DNA of 64,000 bases from Desulfovibrio sp. Fe33 (lineage in GTDB: Bacteria > Desulfobacterota > Desulfovibrionia > Desulfovibrionales > Desulfovibrionaceae): contig NZ_JAQKGU010000009.1 in NCBI RefSeq assembly GCF_028532725.1, positions 104,092 to 168,091 of the forward strand, in the 5' to 3' direction. Below, one piece after another: positions 1-8,906 of this stretch. Below the pieces are notes generated by a model. The model did not search any database. It was not told where the DNA came from and saw only the letters and a list, made by a program, of their open reading frames with translations. The first letter of the stretch is position 1; the number at the start of each line of letters is the position of its first letter. The position numbers were made by a program, and so were the translations under genes.

Positions 1-197
1 TCGAGGGCGGATTCATCAAGTCCATCGTCTTCGGCCTGCTGGTCTGCACCATCTGCTGTTTCGAAGGCTATTACACTCACCTGCGGTCCGGGCACGCCGG
101 GCCCGAGGGCGTGAGTCAGTCGACCACCAACGCCGTGGTCAAATCCTGCGTCGTCATCCTGGCGGCGGACTACATCTTGACTTCGCTGCTGTGGTAG
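1..197 (+). CDS. mlaE: MlaE-type ABC permease, C-terminal part
   Basis: The reading frame is open from the first bases of the window and ends at TAG 195-197, giving the last 64 residues or so of a membrane protein. It has a hydrophobic stretch, the short EGYYTHLRSG loop and a VSQSTTNAVVKS segment, all typical of the end of MlaE/YrbE permeases, followed by a last membrane helix. MlaE is the inner-membrane permease of the Mla phospholipid transport complex. The next gene starts 8 bases after the stop and encodes the matching ATPase. The 5' end lies outside the window. Confidence 0.9.
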   Translation, partial: EGGFIKSIVFGLLVCTICCFEGYYTHLRSGHAGPEGVSQSTTNAVVKSCVVILAADYILTSLLW

Positions 198-205
198 GAA
201 CCGAC

Positions 206-1066
206 ATGAGCACGGCGCCGAGCATAAGACTGGAAAACGTGACCGTGGGATACGGCAAGACGCCCGTGGCCTCGGACTTGAACATAGAATTTCCCGGCGG
301 CAAGCTGTCCATGCTCGTGGGCGGCTCCGGATGCGGCAAGTCCACCGTGCTCAAGCACATCCTGGGGCTGCATTCGCCCATGGCCGGACGCCTGCTGATA
401 GGCGATCTCGACCTGGGGCGGATGACCGCAAGGGAGGCCCGCTGCATGCGTCAGCGCACCGGCGTGCTCTTCCAGGACGGCGCGCTTCTCGGCTCGCTCA
501 AGCTCAAGGACAACGTGGCCCTGCCCCTGCGCGAGCATACCAGGCTCAAGGAGCCGGAGATCATGCGCATCGTCCAGGACCGGCTCGACATGGTCGGCCT
601 GGGGCACGCCCTGGACCTGTTCCCCAACGAGCTTTCCGGCGGTATGCGCAAGCGGGCGGGGTTGGCCCGCGCGTTGGTCATGGACCCGCAGATGCTTTTT
701 TGCGACGAGCCCACCTCCGGGCTGGACCCGGTGCTCTCGGCCGAGCTGGATCAGCTCCTGCTGGAGATGATGTGCCGTTTCGACATGACCATGGTCGTGG
801 TCACGCACGATCTGGCGAGTATGCGCGGCCTGGCCGACTTCGTGGTCATCCTGGGCGAACGGCGGTGCCTGTTCCAGGGAACCATCGAGGAGCTGGAGCG
901 GACCGAGGACCCGTACCTGCGCCGGTTCCTCGACCGGGCGGCCGAAGACCGCGACGCCCCGAGACTGACCCTGCCGCCCATCGACCCGGCCATGATGAAG
1001 ATCGATTGCTCCAGCGTCCTGGGCAAGAAAAACACCATTCGGAAGGATGACCGATGTTTAAAATAA
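206..1066 (+). CDS. mlaF: MlaF-type ABC transporter ATPase
   Basis: This 286-residue ATPase would energise the Mla lipid transporter on the cytoplasmic face of the inner membrane. Visible motifs are the Walker A loop GGSGCGKST (about 39-47), the signature NELSGGMRKRAG, Walker B MLFCDEPTSGLDP and the switch histidine in VVTHD. The ATG at 206 follows an AGGA ribosome-binding site; an in-frame GTG at 191 would overlap the mlaE stop and is less likely. The 3' end overlaps mlaD by 13 bases, so the two are probably translationally coupled. Confidence 0.93.
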   Translation: MSTAPSIRLENVTVGYGKTPVASDLNIEFPGGKLSMLVGGSGCGKSTVLKHILGLHSPMAGRLLIGDLDLGRMTAREARCMRQRTGVLFQDGALLGSLKLKDNVALPLREHTRLKEPEIMRIVQDRLDMVGLGHALDLFPNELSGGMRKRAGLARALVMDPQMLFCDEPTSGLDPVLSAELDQLLLEMMCRFDMTMVVVTHDLASMRGLADFVVILGERRCLFQGTIEELERTEDPYLRRFLDRAAEDRDAPRLTLPPIDPAMMKIDCSSVLGKKNTIRKDDRCLK

Positions 1067-1500
1067 AGAAAGAAACCGCAGTGGGTATCTTCGTCATCAT
1101 GGGACTGCTGGCCGTTGTCTACATGAGCGTCAAACTGGGCAACGTGCAGTTGTTTTCGGACAAGTACTACGTGGTCAAGGCGAATTTTACCGACATCTCG
1201 GGGCTGAAGGTCAACGCCCCGGTGCAGATGTACGGCGTGGACATCGGGTTTGTCAGCAAAATCGGCCTGAACCAGGAAAAGGGCGTGGCCGAGGTTTCCA
1301 TGATGGTTTTGAAGGAAGTGGAACTCACGGATGACGCCATCGCCGCGATCAAGACCAACGGCCTGATCGGCGACAAATACGTGAAAATTGTGCCCGGGGG
1401 ACTTGGCGAACCCGTCAAGCCGGGCGATACGTTGTTTGACACACAGCCCGCGGTTGACCTTGAAGACCTGATAAGCAAGTTCGCTTTCGGTTCGGTCTAG
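1054..1500 (+). CDS. mlaD: MlaD-like MCE-domain lipid-binding protein
   Basis: A 148-residue protein with a single N-terminal membrane anchor (about 9-27) and an MCE domain (about 38-115) of the form YYVVKANFTDISGLKVNAPV. MCE domains form hexameric rings that carry lipid between the inner-membrane ABC transporter and periplasmic MlaC. Its length is close to that of compact MlaD proteins. It overlaps mlaF at the 5' end and is followed by mlaC after 35 bases, so it sits in the same operon. Confidence 0.92.
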   Translation: MFKIKKETAVGIFVIMGLLAVVYMSVKLGNVQLFSDKYYVVKANFTDISGLKVNAPVQMYGVDIGFVSKIGLNQEKGVAEVSMMVLKEVELTDDAIAAIKTNGLIGDKYVKIVPGGLGEPVKPGDTLFDTQPAVDLEDLISKFAFGSV

Positions 1501-1535
1501 GGCGCATCAACGCCCGTCGGGGATAGGTAACGCAC

Positions 1536-2168
1536 ATGTCTTTGAAGAGAACCATACTGGCTTTTGTCCTGATTTGCCTGGCGGCCGCCGGCGCTTCCGC
1601 CGCCGTGGCCGGGCAGTCCCCGACCGACCGCGTGCGCGAAGGGGTGGACCGTATTGTCGAAACGCTGTCCGATCCCGTCATGCAGGACCCGGCGCGGCAT
1701 GACGAGGCGCTCGGGCGGCTGCTCCGCGTGGCCGAGGATTACATCGACTTCGAACTGGTCACCAAGTTCGCGGTGGGACGGCCCTGGCTTCAGATGTCCG
1801 ACGACCTGCGCGTCAAGTTGCAGGACGCCTTCATGCAGCTCCTTGAGCAGTCCTATCTGAAGAGCATCCCGGCCTACGGCGGCCAGAACGTGGAGTACAC
1901 GCGGGAGGATGTTTCCGGCGGCAACGCCAAGGTTCAGACGGCCATCACGGACAAGGATAAGAAAATAATCGTTGAATTTCGTTTGAAATTCGTTCAAGGG
2001 AAATGGATGATTTATGATGTCGTCGCCGAAGGCGTGAGCCTGGTGATGAATTATAGAAGCCAGTTCGCAGAGGTCCTGAACAAGGGGACCGGCGAAGACC
2101 TGCTGAAAGCGATCCAGGATCGGATCATGCAGATCAATCAAGGCAAAGAGGGACAACCGGCGTCGTGA
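1536..2168 (+). CDS. mlaC: MlaC-type periplasmic phospholipid carrier
   Basis: A 210-residue exported protein. Residues 1-25 look like a Sec signal peptide ending in ASAAVAG, followed by an MlaC/Ttg2D domain with the usual DYIDFELVTKFAVGRPW-type segment and a C-terminal LVMNYRSQFAEVL helix. MlaC ferries phospholipid across the periplasm between outer-membrane MlaA and the inner-membrane MlaFED complex. The stop codon overlaps the following mlaA start by one base (TGATG). Confidence 0.92.
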   Translation: MSLKRTILAFVLICLAAAGASAAVAGQSPTDRVREGVDRIVETLSDPVMQDPARHDEALGRLLRVAEDYIDFELVTKFAVGRPWLQMSDDLRVKLQDAFMQLLEQSYLKSIPAYGGQNVEYTREDVSGGNAKVQTAITDKDKKIIVEFRLKFVQGKWMIYDVVAEGVSLVMNYRSQFAEVLNKGTGEDLLKAIQDRIMQINQGKEGQPAS

Positions 2169-3001
2169 TGAGGGTTGAAGAAACAGGCTTTCGCCTTATT
2201 ACCATACTGCTGGCCGCCGTGCTCCTGTTTGGAGTCGCGGGGGTCTGTTCCGCTTCCCAGGCTCAAGGGGAGCCTGTCAGCGTGGCCCAGTTCGGCGGCG
2301 AGCCCGCGGCTGCGGACGAAAACGCCGACGGTCTTGATGATTTCGACGAGTTCGACGCCGCCTACGCGGATCAGCACCTGGTCAGCGATCCCCTCGAAGG
2401 ATGGAACCGGGTCTGGTTCGACATCAACGACATTCTCTACCGGGGCGTGTTCCGGCCTATGGCCGAAGGATACGCCTGGGTGGTCCCGCCCCGGCCCCGC
2501 ACCTGGGTCGCCAATTTCTTCACCAACCTGCTCTTTCCGGTCCGGTTCCTCAACGACATCCTGACCGGCAAGTTCGACGCCGCCTACATGGAGACTTCCA
2601 AGTTCGTGGCCAATACCTCCTTCGGAGTGTTCGGCCTGGGCGACGTCACCGCGGGGATGCCCCGCAACTGGGAGCCCGAGCGGCCCACCGCGGACGGCTT
2701 CGACCAGACCCTGGGCAAAGCCGGATTCGGCACGGGCTACTACCTGGTCTGGCCTTTGGTCGGACCCAGTTCCATCCGAGGCTCCGTGGGCTGGCTGGCC
2801 GACGCCTACTGTGACCCGCTGACCTATGGCCGGTTCACCTTTGTCGAGTTCATGGGCATTCGGGCGTACAAGAATCTGAACGAGCTTTCCCTGCAGCTTG
2901 AGGGCAACGAGTACGAGACCCTGACCACCGGCGCGGTGGACAAGTACGCCGCGGTCCGGGATGCCTACATCCGCTTCCGGGCCAAAAAGGTCTCCGAGTA
3001 A
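2168..3001 (+). CDS. mlaA: MlaA/VacJ outer-membrane lipid-asymmetry protein
   Basis: A 277-residue exported protein with a hydrophobic signal segment, an acidic linker (ENADGLDDFDEFDAA) and an MlaA domain starting at DPLEGWNRVWFDIND. MlaA removes mislocalised phospholipid from the outer leaflet of the outer membrane. The signal region contains a cysteine (GVAGVCSAS), but it does not sit in an ideal lipobox. The start is ATG 2168, coupled to the mlaC stop; GTG 2165 is directly upstream and in frame. In E. coli mlaA is unlinked, whereas here it completes one operon. Confidence 0.92.
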   Translation: MRVEETGFRLITILLAAVLLFGVAGVCSASQAQGEPVSVAQFGGEPAAADENADGLDDFDEFDAAYADQHLVSDPLEGWNRVWFDINDILYRGVFRPMAEGYAWVVPPRPRTWVANFFTNLLFPVRFLNDILTGKFDAAYMETSKFVANTSFGVFGLGDVTAGMPRNWEPERPTADGFDQTLGKAGFGTGYYLVWPLVGPSSIRGSVGWLADAYCDPLTYGRFTFVEFMGIRAYKNLNELSLQLEGNEYETLTTGAVDKYAAVRDAYIRFRAKKVSE

Positions 3002-3021
3002 CCTTTCCCCGTTTTCAGCCC

Positions 3022-3501
3022 ATGCAGATCGCCATTATCTCGGATACCCACATGGGCACTCCGCCGGCCTGGCTCGACCAGGTCTATGCCCGTTGGCTCG
3101 GGCCGTCCGATGTGCTCATCCACTGCGGAGACATCACCTCGGCGTCGACCTGGTCCTACTTTCTGCAACACGATAATTTCCTTTGCGTCCGAGGCAACTG
3201 CGACTGGGACCCGGAACTGGCCGAGCGGCTGGAGCCCATGCTTTCCGCCCAGGTGGGGCCGCTCAGGGTGGGCGTGACCCACGGCTGGGGGCCGCGCTCC
3301 CAGGTTTCGGTCAAGGTGGCCCAGGCTTTCGGGCCGGACTATGATCTGGTCTGCTACGGACACACTCACATCCGGGACTGGTCCGTGGTCGAGGGTGTCC
3401 GCCTCGTCAACCCCGGTTCCCTTGGCGAAAGCGGCTCTCTGGCCCTTGTCCGCGTCGATGACGGCGGCGGGCTTCGGTGCGAGTTTGTCGACGCTCGTTA
3501 A
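3022..3501 (+). CDS. YfcE/MJ0936-type metallophosphoesterase
   Basis: A 159-residue calcineurin-like phosphoesterase. All metal-binding blocks are visible in order: SDTH near the start, HCGDI, RGNCD, a TH (THGWG) and GHTH near the C terminus. Members hydrolyse small phosphodiesters using two metal ions in the cytoplasm; the physiological substrate cannot be read from sequence. It lies 20 bases after mlaA on the same strand and may be read through from the mla operon, but no functional link is evident. Confidence 0.88.
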   Translation: MQIAIISDTHMGTPPAWLDQVYARWLGPSDVLIHCGDITSASTWSYFLQHDNFLCVRGNCDWDPELAERLEPMLSAQVGPLRVGVTHGWGPRSQVSVKVAQAFGPDYDLVCYGHTHIRDWSVVEGVRLVNPGSLGESGSLALVRVDDGGGLRCEFVDAR

Positions 3502-3629
3502 CTCTCGGTTCCCTCTCCATGCCGCCTCTTGGACGCGCCTCGTTTACGAAGTGCTCTTTTTCGCTTCGAGAGGCGGAAGAATCTTGTGCGGCTGTTGCAC
3601 TTTTGCCTGGGGAGTGGCATGAACCTACC

Positions 3630-4880
3630 GTGGATAAACTGAGGAAAAAACTGTTTGTTGCCGTTTTGTTCACGCTTTCCACCGTCTTTTGTCTCTGCCC
3701 CGGCAGGGCCGAGGCCGAAGGGAAGCGGGAGCTGGTCTTTGGCATGTCCGCAGCCTTCACTGGCGCCAACGCCGAACTGGGCATCGAGTATTATCGGGGG
3801 CTCATGGCCTACCTCGAATACTACAACGCCAGGGTGGGCGAAAACGGTTGGGCCATTCGCGTCAAGCCCGCCAACGACGGCTACAATCCCGCCCCCTGCT
3901 TTCAGAATACGGTCAAGTTCGTCGTCCAGGACGATGTCTTCGCCCTGGCCGCCTATGTGGGCACCCCCACGACTTCACATGTCCTTCCCCTTTTGCAGCG
4001 GTTTTCGGATCGGCGCATCTGTCTGCTTTTTCCCTTCACCGGCGCACAGCCGCTGCGGACCGAGCCCTTCGGCAAGTACGTCTTCAATCTGCGGGCTTCC
4101 TATTTCGATGAGACCAAGGCGCTGGTGGACCACTTCCTGGCAGTGGGCCGCACCCGCATCGGGGTGTTCTACCAGTCCGACGCCTATGGCCGCACGGGTT
4201 GGGACGGCGTGCGCCGGGCCCTGGAGAAGCGTGGGCTGCCCATCGAGGCCGAGGCCGCGTACAACAGGGGCGCCGCCTTCGTGCAGGATTTTTCCCGGGA
4301 GGCCCAACATTTCGTGGATGCGGGCGTTGACGCCATCGTCGTCGTCGGAACCTACGCCTCCCAGGCGGCGTTCATCCGCGACGCGCGCGACCTCGGCTGC
4401 GCCCTGCCCATCGCGGGCCTTTCCTTCTCCGACAGCGACAAGATGCTCGATCTGCTCAAAGAGGAGGGCGGACGCAGGGGAAGGGACTATACCTTCGACC
4501 TGATCCAGTCCCAAGTGGTCCCGAGCTACGAGGAGACCGGGCTGTCCGGCGTGCGTTTCTACCGCGAGATCATGGCCGGGTACGAAGGTGGAAATCCGCC
4601 TTCGGACGGGGCGTACTCCCCGAGGAGATTCAGCTTCGTGAGCTTCGAGGGGTTCCTCAACGGCGTTCTCCTCGGCGAAATGGTCCGGCGCATGGGCGAC
4701 GAGCCGTCGCGTGAGCGCATTCCCGCCGTGATGGAGTCCATTCGGGACTTCGATCTGGGCATCGGGGTCAACGCGCATTTCGGCCACGGCCGCCATCAGG
4801 GGCTTGACGCCATCTACCTGACCACGGTGAAGGACGGCCGCTTCCGGGCCATTGAGAGCTGGGAGAGGTGGCGGAAATGA
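3630..4880 (+). CDS. Type-1 periplasmic ligand-binding protein (Peripla_BP_6-like)
   Basis: From GTG 3630 the product is 416 residues. It opens with a signal peptide (KLRKKLFVAVLF to AEA) and continues with a type-1 periplasmic binding fold of the branched-chain amino acid/amide receptor class: ELVFGMSAAFTGANAELG, an IGVFYQSDAYGRTGWDGV second lobe and an IVVVGTYASQAAFI strand. The frame is open back to 3477, inside the previous gene, so the start is uncertain; GTG 3630 is preferred because it places the signal peptide at the N terminus. No permease or ATPase is nearby. The stop overlaps the start of a membrane GGDEF-EAL protein (ATGA), suggesting a sensory rather than a transport role. Confidence 0.78.
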   Translation: MDKLRKKLFVAVLFTLSTVFCLCPGRAEAEGKRELVFGMSAAFTGANAELGIEYYRGLMAYLEYYNARVGENGWAIRVKPANDGYNPAPCFQNTVKFVVQDDVFALAAYVGTPTTSHVLPLLQRFSDRRICLLFPFTGAQPLRTEPFGKYVFNLRASYFDETKALVDHFLAVGRTRIGVFYQSDAYGRTGWDGVRRALEKRGLPIEAEAAYNRGAAFVQDFSREAQHFVDAGVDAIVVVGTYASQAAFIRDARDLGCALPIAGLSFSDSDKMLDLLKEEGGRRGRDYTFDLIQSQVVPSYEETGLSGVRFYREIMAGYEGGNPPSDGAYSPRRFSFVSFEGFLNGVLLGEMVRRMGDEPSRERIPAVMESIRDFDLGIGVNAHFGHGRHQGLDAIYLTTVKDGRFRAIESWERWRK

Positions 4881-7450
4881 AAGCCCCCAAGCTTTTCGTC
4901 AAGCCGCTCCTGCTGATGGTCGTGATCTTCGGCATCGTCGCTGTGGTCACGTCCATGACTTTTTCGAGCCAGCTCCGGCGCGAACTGACCCGCGAGTACG
5001 AGTCCAAGGCCCTGGCGCTGGCCCGGTCCGTAGCAGAATCCGACATCGCCACCATTCTCAGCCAGGACGCCGGGTCCCTCCAAGGGCGCATCGACCAGTA
5101 CCTCGCCATCAACGCCGTTTCCTACGTGTTGATCGCCGACGAGAACGGCAAGGTCCTGGCGCACACCTTCGTTCCGGTCATCCCTCCGAGAATCCTGCGC
5201 CTCGTGGCGGAGACGCCGAAGCTCGAAGCCCGTGAGGATCATATTCTGCGGGATGTGATCCTGGACGGAAAGCGCTACCTGCACGTGTCGAGCCCCATCC
5301 TTTCCGGCCTGGCCGGAGACGTGCATATCGGCATGGACTACGCGGGCATCGACAAGAACATACACGAGGCCGTGCTGGAGCAGCAGGTGGTCATGCTCAT
5401 CCTGTTGGGGGCCAGCCTCCTTCTCGTTTTCTTCTTCGTGGTCAACATCTCCAAGCCGCTCACAGAGCTTACCGAGTACGCCGGGCGCGTGGCGGTCAAG
5501 GATTTCGGCAACGTGCCGGTCATCGACTCCAATGACGAGGTGGGCCAACTGGCCAAGGCCATGGAGGCCATGACGGGCCAGATTTCCGAGTTGGTCGGCA
5601 ACCTGGAGGAACGCGTCAGGCAGAAGACCCACGAGTTGCAGGAGGCCCGGGACGCCCTCAAGCAGAAGGTGGAGGAGCGCACCGGTGAACTGACGCGCAC
5701 CAACACGCAGCTCAAGATCGAGATCGCCGAACGCAAGGTCATCGGCGACGCCCTGCGGAAGGCGGAGAAGAAATATCGCGCCATCTTCGAAAACGCGGTG
5801 GAGGGCATCTATCAGTCCTCCATTTCCGGCCGGTTCCAGGATACCAACCCGGCTCTCGCGCGTATTCTCGGCTTCAAGACACCCGAGGCCCTGATGAGCT
5901 CCATCTACGACATCGGCACCCAGATCTATGTGGACCCCGACCGTCGCAAGGAGTTTCTGCTCCTCCTCGAGGAGAGGGGCGAGATCAAGAATTTCGTGTC
6001 CAAGGTGCGCAAGCGCGACGGCCGGATTATCTGGGTCGCGGAGAACGCGCGCAAGATCGTGGACGAGAAGGGCGCCGTCGTCTGCGTCGAAGGGTCCATC
6101 GAGGACATCACCATGCGCAAGAAGGCCGAGGATCAGCTCAAGCGCCAGGCCTTCCACGACCCGCTCACCGGGCTGCCCAACCGTGCTCTGTTCCTGGACC
6201 ACCTGCGCATGGCCATGGAGCGCTCCCGGCGGCGCAAGCACATGTTCGCGGTCCTGTACATGGACCTGGACCGCTTCAAGGTGGTCAACGATTCCCTCGG
6301 CCATGACGCGGGCGACGAGCTGCTGCGCGGGGTGGCCCGGGTACTCGAGCAGTGCGGCCGTTCCGTGGACACCGTCGCCCGGTTCGGCGGCGACGAGTTC
6401 GCCATTCTCCAGGAGGAGATTTCCGCGCCCAAGGACGCCATCGCCATCGCGCGGCGCATTCTCGAAGGCGTGCGCCAGCCGTTCAATATCGGCGGCAACG
6501 AGGTCTTCACTTCCGCATCCCTGGGCATCGTCCTCAAGACCGACGGCTACGACCGGCCCGAGGCCCTGCTGCGTGACGCCGACACGGCCATGTATCGGGC
6601 CAAGGAACTCGGCAAGTCGCGCTTCAAGGTCTTCAACCGCAAGATGCACGATCAGGCCCTACAGCTCATGGAGCTCGAAACGGACCTGCGGCGCGCCGTG
6701 GACTTGCGGGAGTTCGAGGTGGTCTATCAGCCCATCGTGGAGGTTCCGACCCGGCGCGTGTGCGGTTTCGAGGCGCTGGTCCGCTGGCGTCATCCCGAAC
6801 ACGGCATCATCGCTCCCGGCGATTTCATCGGGCTGGCCGAGGACACCGGGCTGATCTACGCCATCGACAACCTGGTGCTTGAAGAGGCCTGCGCCCAGGT
6901 GCGCCGTTGGCAGACGCTGGCCGGGGACGGGCCGGGCGCGGCTTTGAGCGTGAACATCAACGTCTCGGGCAAGCATTTCGGCCAGTCCATGCTGGCGGGC
7001 CAGATTTCCCGCGCCCTGGAGGATTCCGGCCTGCCCGCAGATTCCCTGAACATCGAGATCACCGAGTCCGCCCTCATGGACAACCCCTCGGTGGCCGAGG
7101 AGATTCTGCAACAGCTCAAGGAACTCGGCATCCACATCTGCATCGACGATTTCGGCACGGGCTATTCCTCGCTGTCCTATCTGCAACGCTTCCCCATCGA
7201 CGTGGTCAAGGTGGACAGGAGCTTCATCATCGCCGTGGACGAGGACCAGGACAGCCAGGCCATCGTGCGCACGGTCTTTTCCCTTGGCGAGTCCATGGGG
7301 CTCAAGATCGTGGCCGAGGGCGTGGAGACGGCGGGCCAGCTCGGTTTTCTGGAACGCGAGGGTTGCCGCTTCGTCCAAGGATATTTCTTTTACAAGCCGC
7401 TGACCGTGCCCGAGGTGGACAGCCTTCTCGAAGGACAGCGCCTGGGCTGA
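4877..7450 (+). CDS. Membrane sensor with HAMP, PAS, GGDEF and EAL domains
   Basis: An 857-residue c-di-GMP enzyme. Layout: TM1 (about 8-29), a periplasmic Cache-like region, TM2 (about 172-190), HAMP, a coiled coil (about 240-298), PAS (about 300-415), GGDEF (about 420-590) and EAL (about 611-850). The GGDEF signature is intact at 504-508, with an RxxD product-inhibition site (RSVD, 495-498) five residues upstream. The EAL domain keeps E632-A-L, the DDFGTG loop (757-762), K778 and E814/E817, so both synthesis and hydrolysis look possible. ATG 4877 follows GAGAGG with good spacing. It overlaps the preceding binding-protein gene by 4 bases. Confidence 0.93.
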   Translation: MKAPKLFVKPLLLMVVIFGIVAVVTSMTFSSQLRRELTREYESKALALARSVAESDIATILSQDAGSLQGRIDQYLAINAVSYVLIADENGKVLAHTFVPVIPPRILRLVAETPKLEAREDHILRDVILDGKRYLHVSSPILSGLAGDVHIGMDYAGIDKNIHEAVLEQQVVMLILLGASLLLVFFFVVNISKPLTELTEYAGRVAVKDFGNVPVIDSNDEVGQLAKAMEAMTGQISELVGNLEERVRQKTHELQEARDALKQKVEERTGELTRTNTQLKIEIAERKVIGDALRKAEKKYRAIFENAVEGIYQSSISGRFQDTNPALARILGFKTPEALMSSIYDIGTQIYVDPDRRKEFLLLLEERGEIKNFVSKVRKRDGRIIWVAENARKIVDEKGAVVCVEGSIEDITMRKKAEDQLKRQAFHDPLTGLPNRALFLDHLRMAMERSRRRKHMFAVLYMDLDRFKVVNDSLGHDAGDELLRGVARVLEQCGRSVDTVARFGGDEFAILQEEISAPKDAIAIARRILEGVRQPFNIGGNEVFTSASLGIVLKTDGYDRPEALLRDADTAMYRAKELGKSRFKVFNRKMHDQALQLMELETDLRRAVDLREFEVVYQPIVEVPTRRVCGFEALVRWRHPEHGIIAPGDFIGLAEDTGLIYAIDNLVLEEACAQVRRWQTLAGDGPGAALSVNINVSGKHFGQSMLAGQISRALEDSGLPADSLNIEITESALMDNPSVAEEILQQLKELGIHICIDDFGTGYSSLSYLQRFPIDVVKVDRSFIIAVDEDQDSQAIVRTVFSLGESMGLKIVAEGVETAGQLGFLEREGCRFVQGYFFYKPLTVPEVDSLLEGQRLG

Positions 7451-7475
7451 GGCACGCCCCGGACAGAGGAGGATC

Positions 7476-8822
7476 ATGGCCATACGCGATTTGATAAGCT
7501 GCGGCGTGGAGCCCATCGAACAGGTGCTCATGCCGTTCCAGGTGTTTTTCCGTTCCCAGTCCACCAGCGGCATTCTGCTCATGCTGGGCGCGGCGGCGGC
7601 CCTGGTCTGGGCCAATTCGCCCTGGGCGGAATCCTACATCGCGCTGTGGCAGACCCCGTTCACCGTGGGCTTCGGAGCGGCCGCCCTGTCCAAGCCTGTC
7701 ATCCTGTGGGTCAATGACGGACTCATGGCTCTGTTTTTCTTTGTCGTGGGACTTGAGATAAAACGGGAATTCCTCGTGGGCGAGCTGTCCACCCGCAGCC
7801 ATGCCGTCCTGCCCATCGCGGCGGCCATCGGCGGCATGGTCGTGCCCGCGTCCATCTTTGCCCTGGTGAACCTTGGCGAACCGTCCATTTCGGGCTGGGG
7901 CATCCCGATGGCGACCGACATCGCCTTCGCGCTGGGCATCCTGGCCCTGCTGGGCGACCGCGTTCCCTACCAGATCAAGATTTTCCTGACCGCCGTGGCC
8001 ATCGTGGACGATATCGGCTCCATTCTGGTCATCGCCCTGTTCTATACGGCGGACATCTCCTTCGTCATGCTCGGCGCGGGCGCGGCCTGCCTGGTCCTGG
8101 CCTTCGCCGGAAACCGCATGGGCGTGCGCTCGCCGCTGTTCTACGCCCTGGCGGGCTGCCTGCTCTGGTTTTTCGTGCTCAAGTCCGGGGTTCATTCCAC
8201 GGTGGCCGGCGTGCTCATGGCCTTCACCATCCCGTCCCGGACACGTTGTGACGCCGAGGCCTTTTCCTTCAACGCCACCAGGCTTCTGGACGACTATCGC
8301 GAGTCCGTCGAGTCGGGCGGGTCGGTCCTGACCAATCAGCACATGCATTCCGTCCTGCTGTCCATGCAGCATATCGTGACCCGCGCCCAGACCCCGTTGC
8401 AACGGCTGGAACACGCCCTGCATCCCCTGGTGGACCTTGTCGTCATGCCCATTTTCGCCCTGGCCAACGCGGGCGTGGTCCTGTCCGGCGGCATCGCCCC
8501 GGAGGCGGCTTCGGCCGCTCTGGGAACGGCCCTCGGACTGGTCCTGGGCAAGCCCGTCGGCATCGTGCTCATGGTCGTACTGATCGTCCGCTTTTCCGAG
8601 GGCTACCCTCGCGGCGTGACCCTCAAGCATTTCATAGGCGCGGGAATGCTCGGCGGCATCGGCTTCACCATGTCCCTGTTCATCGCCAACCTGGCCTTCG
8701 GGAACGCGCCGGAGCTGCTCACGGGAGCCAAGACTGCCGTGCTCGGCGCATCCCTGGCGGCGGGCGTGGGCGGCTTCCTTGTCCTGCGTACCGCTCCGAG
8801 GCAGGGGCCGCCTGATTCCTAG
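7476..8822 (+). CDS. nhaA: NhaA Na+/H+ antiporter
   Basis: A 448-residue polytopic inner-membrane protein of the NhaA family, which exports Na+ in exchange for H+. The family landmarks are present: LFFFVVGLEIKREFLVGEL, MATDIAFALGILALLG and the paired transport aspartates D178-D179 in AIVDDIGS, equivalent to D163/D164 of the E. coli protein. The start follows a strong GAGGAGG site. The loop around 270-310 is somewhat longer than in E. coli. It stands alone between a signalling gene and a TPR gene. Confidence 0.95.
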   Translation: MAIRDLISCGVEPIEQVLMPFQVFFRSQSTSGILLMLGAAAALVWANSPWAESYIALWQTPFTVGFGAAALSKPVILWVNDGLMALFFFVVGLEIKREFLVGELSTRSHAVLPIAAAIGGMVVPASIFALVNLGEPSISGWGIPMATDIAFALGILALLGDRVPYQIKIFLTAVAIVDDIGSILVIALFYTADISFVMLGAGAACLVLAFAGNRMGVRSPLFYALAGCLLWFFVLKSGVHSTVAGVLMAFTIPSRTRCDAEAFSFNATRLLDDYRESVESGGSVLTNQHMHSVLLSMQHIVTRAQTPLQRLEHALHPLVDLVVMPIFALANAGVVLSGGIAPEAASAALGTALGLVLGKPVGIVLMVVLIVRFSEGYPRGVTLKHFIGAGMLGGIGFTMSLFIANLAFGNAPELLTGAKTAVLGASLAAGVGGFLVLRTAPRQGPPDS

Positions 8823-8906
8823 ACCGCTTCCTATCGGGTGGGATACGGTGTATGTTCACCGTGTGAACGCGGCCGTTTTCTTCCAAAAAACACAAGGCAT
8901 CCGACA

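Noticed and set aside
4814..6649. A 611-residue open frame antisense to the GGDEF-EAL gene, and similar long antisense frames at 19447-21486, 22067-23821 and 7302-8630.
   Set aside because: They mirror well-supported genes on the other strand, are rich in His/Gln/Val/Leu/Gly as expected from the complement of G+C-rich codons, and show no domain or ribosome-binding site.
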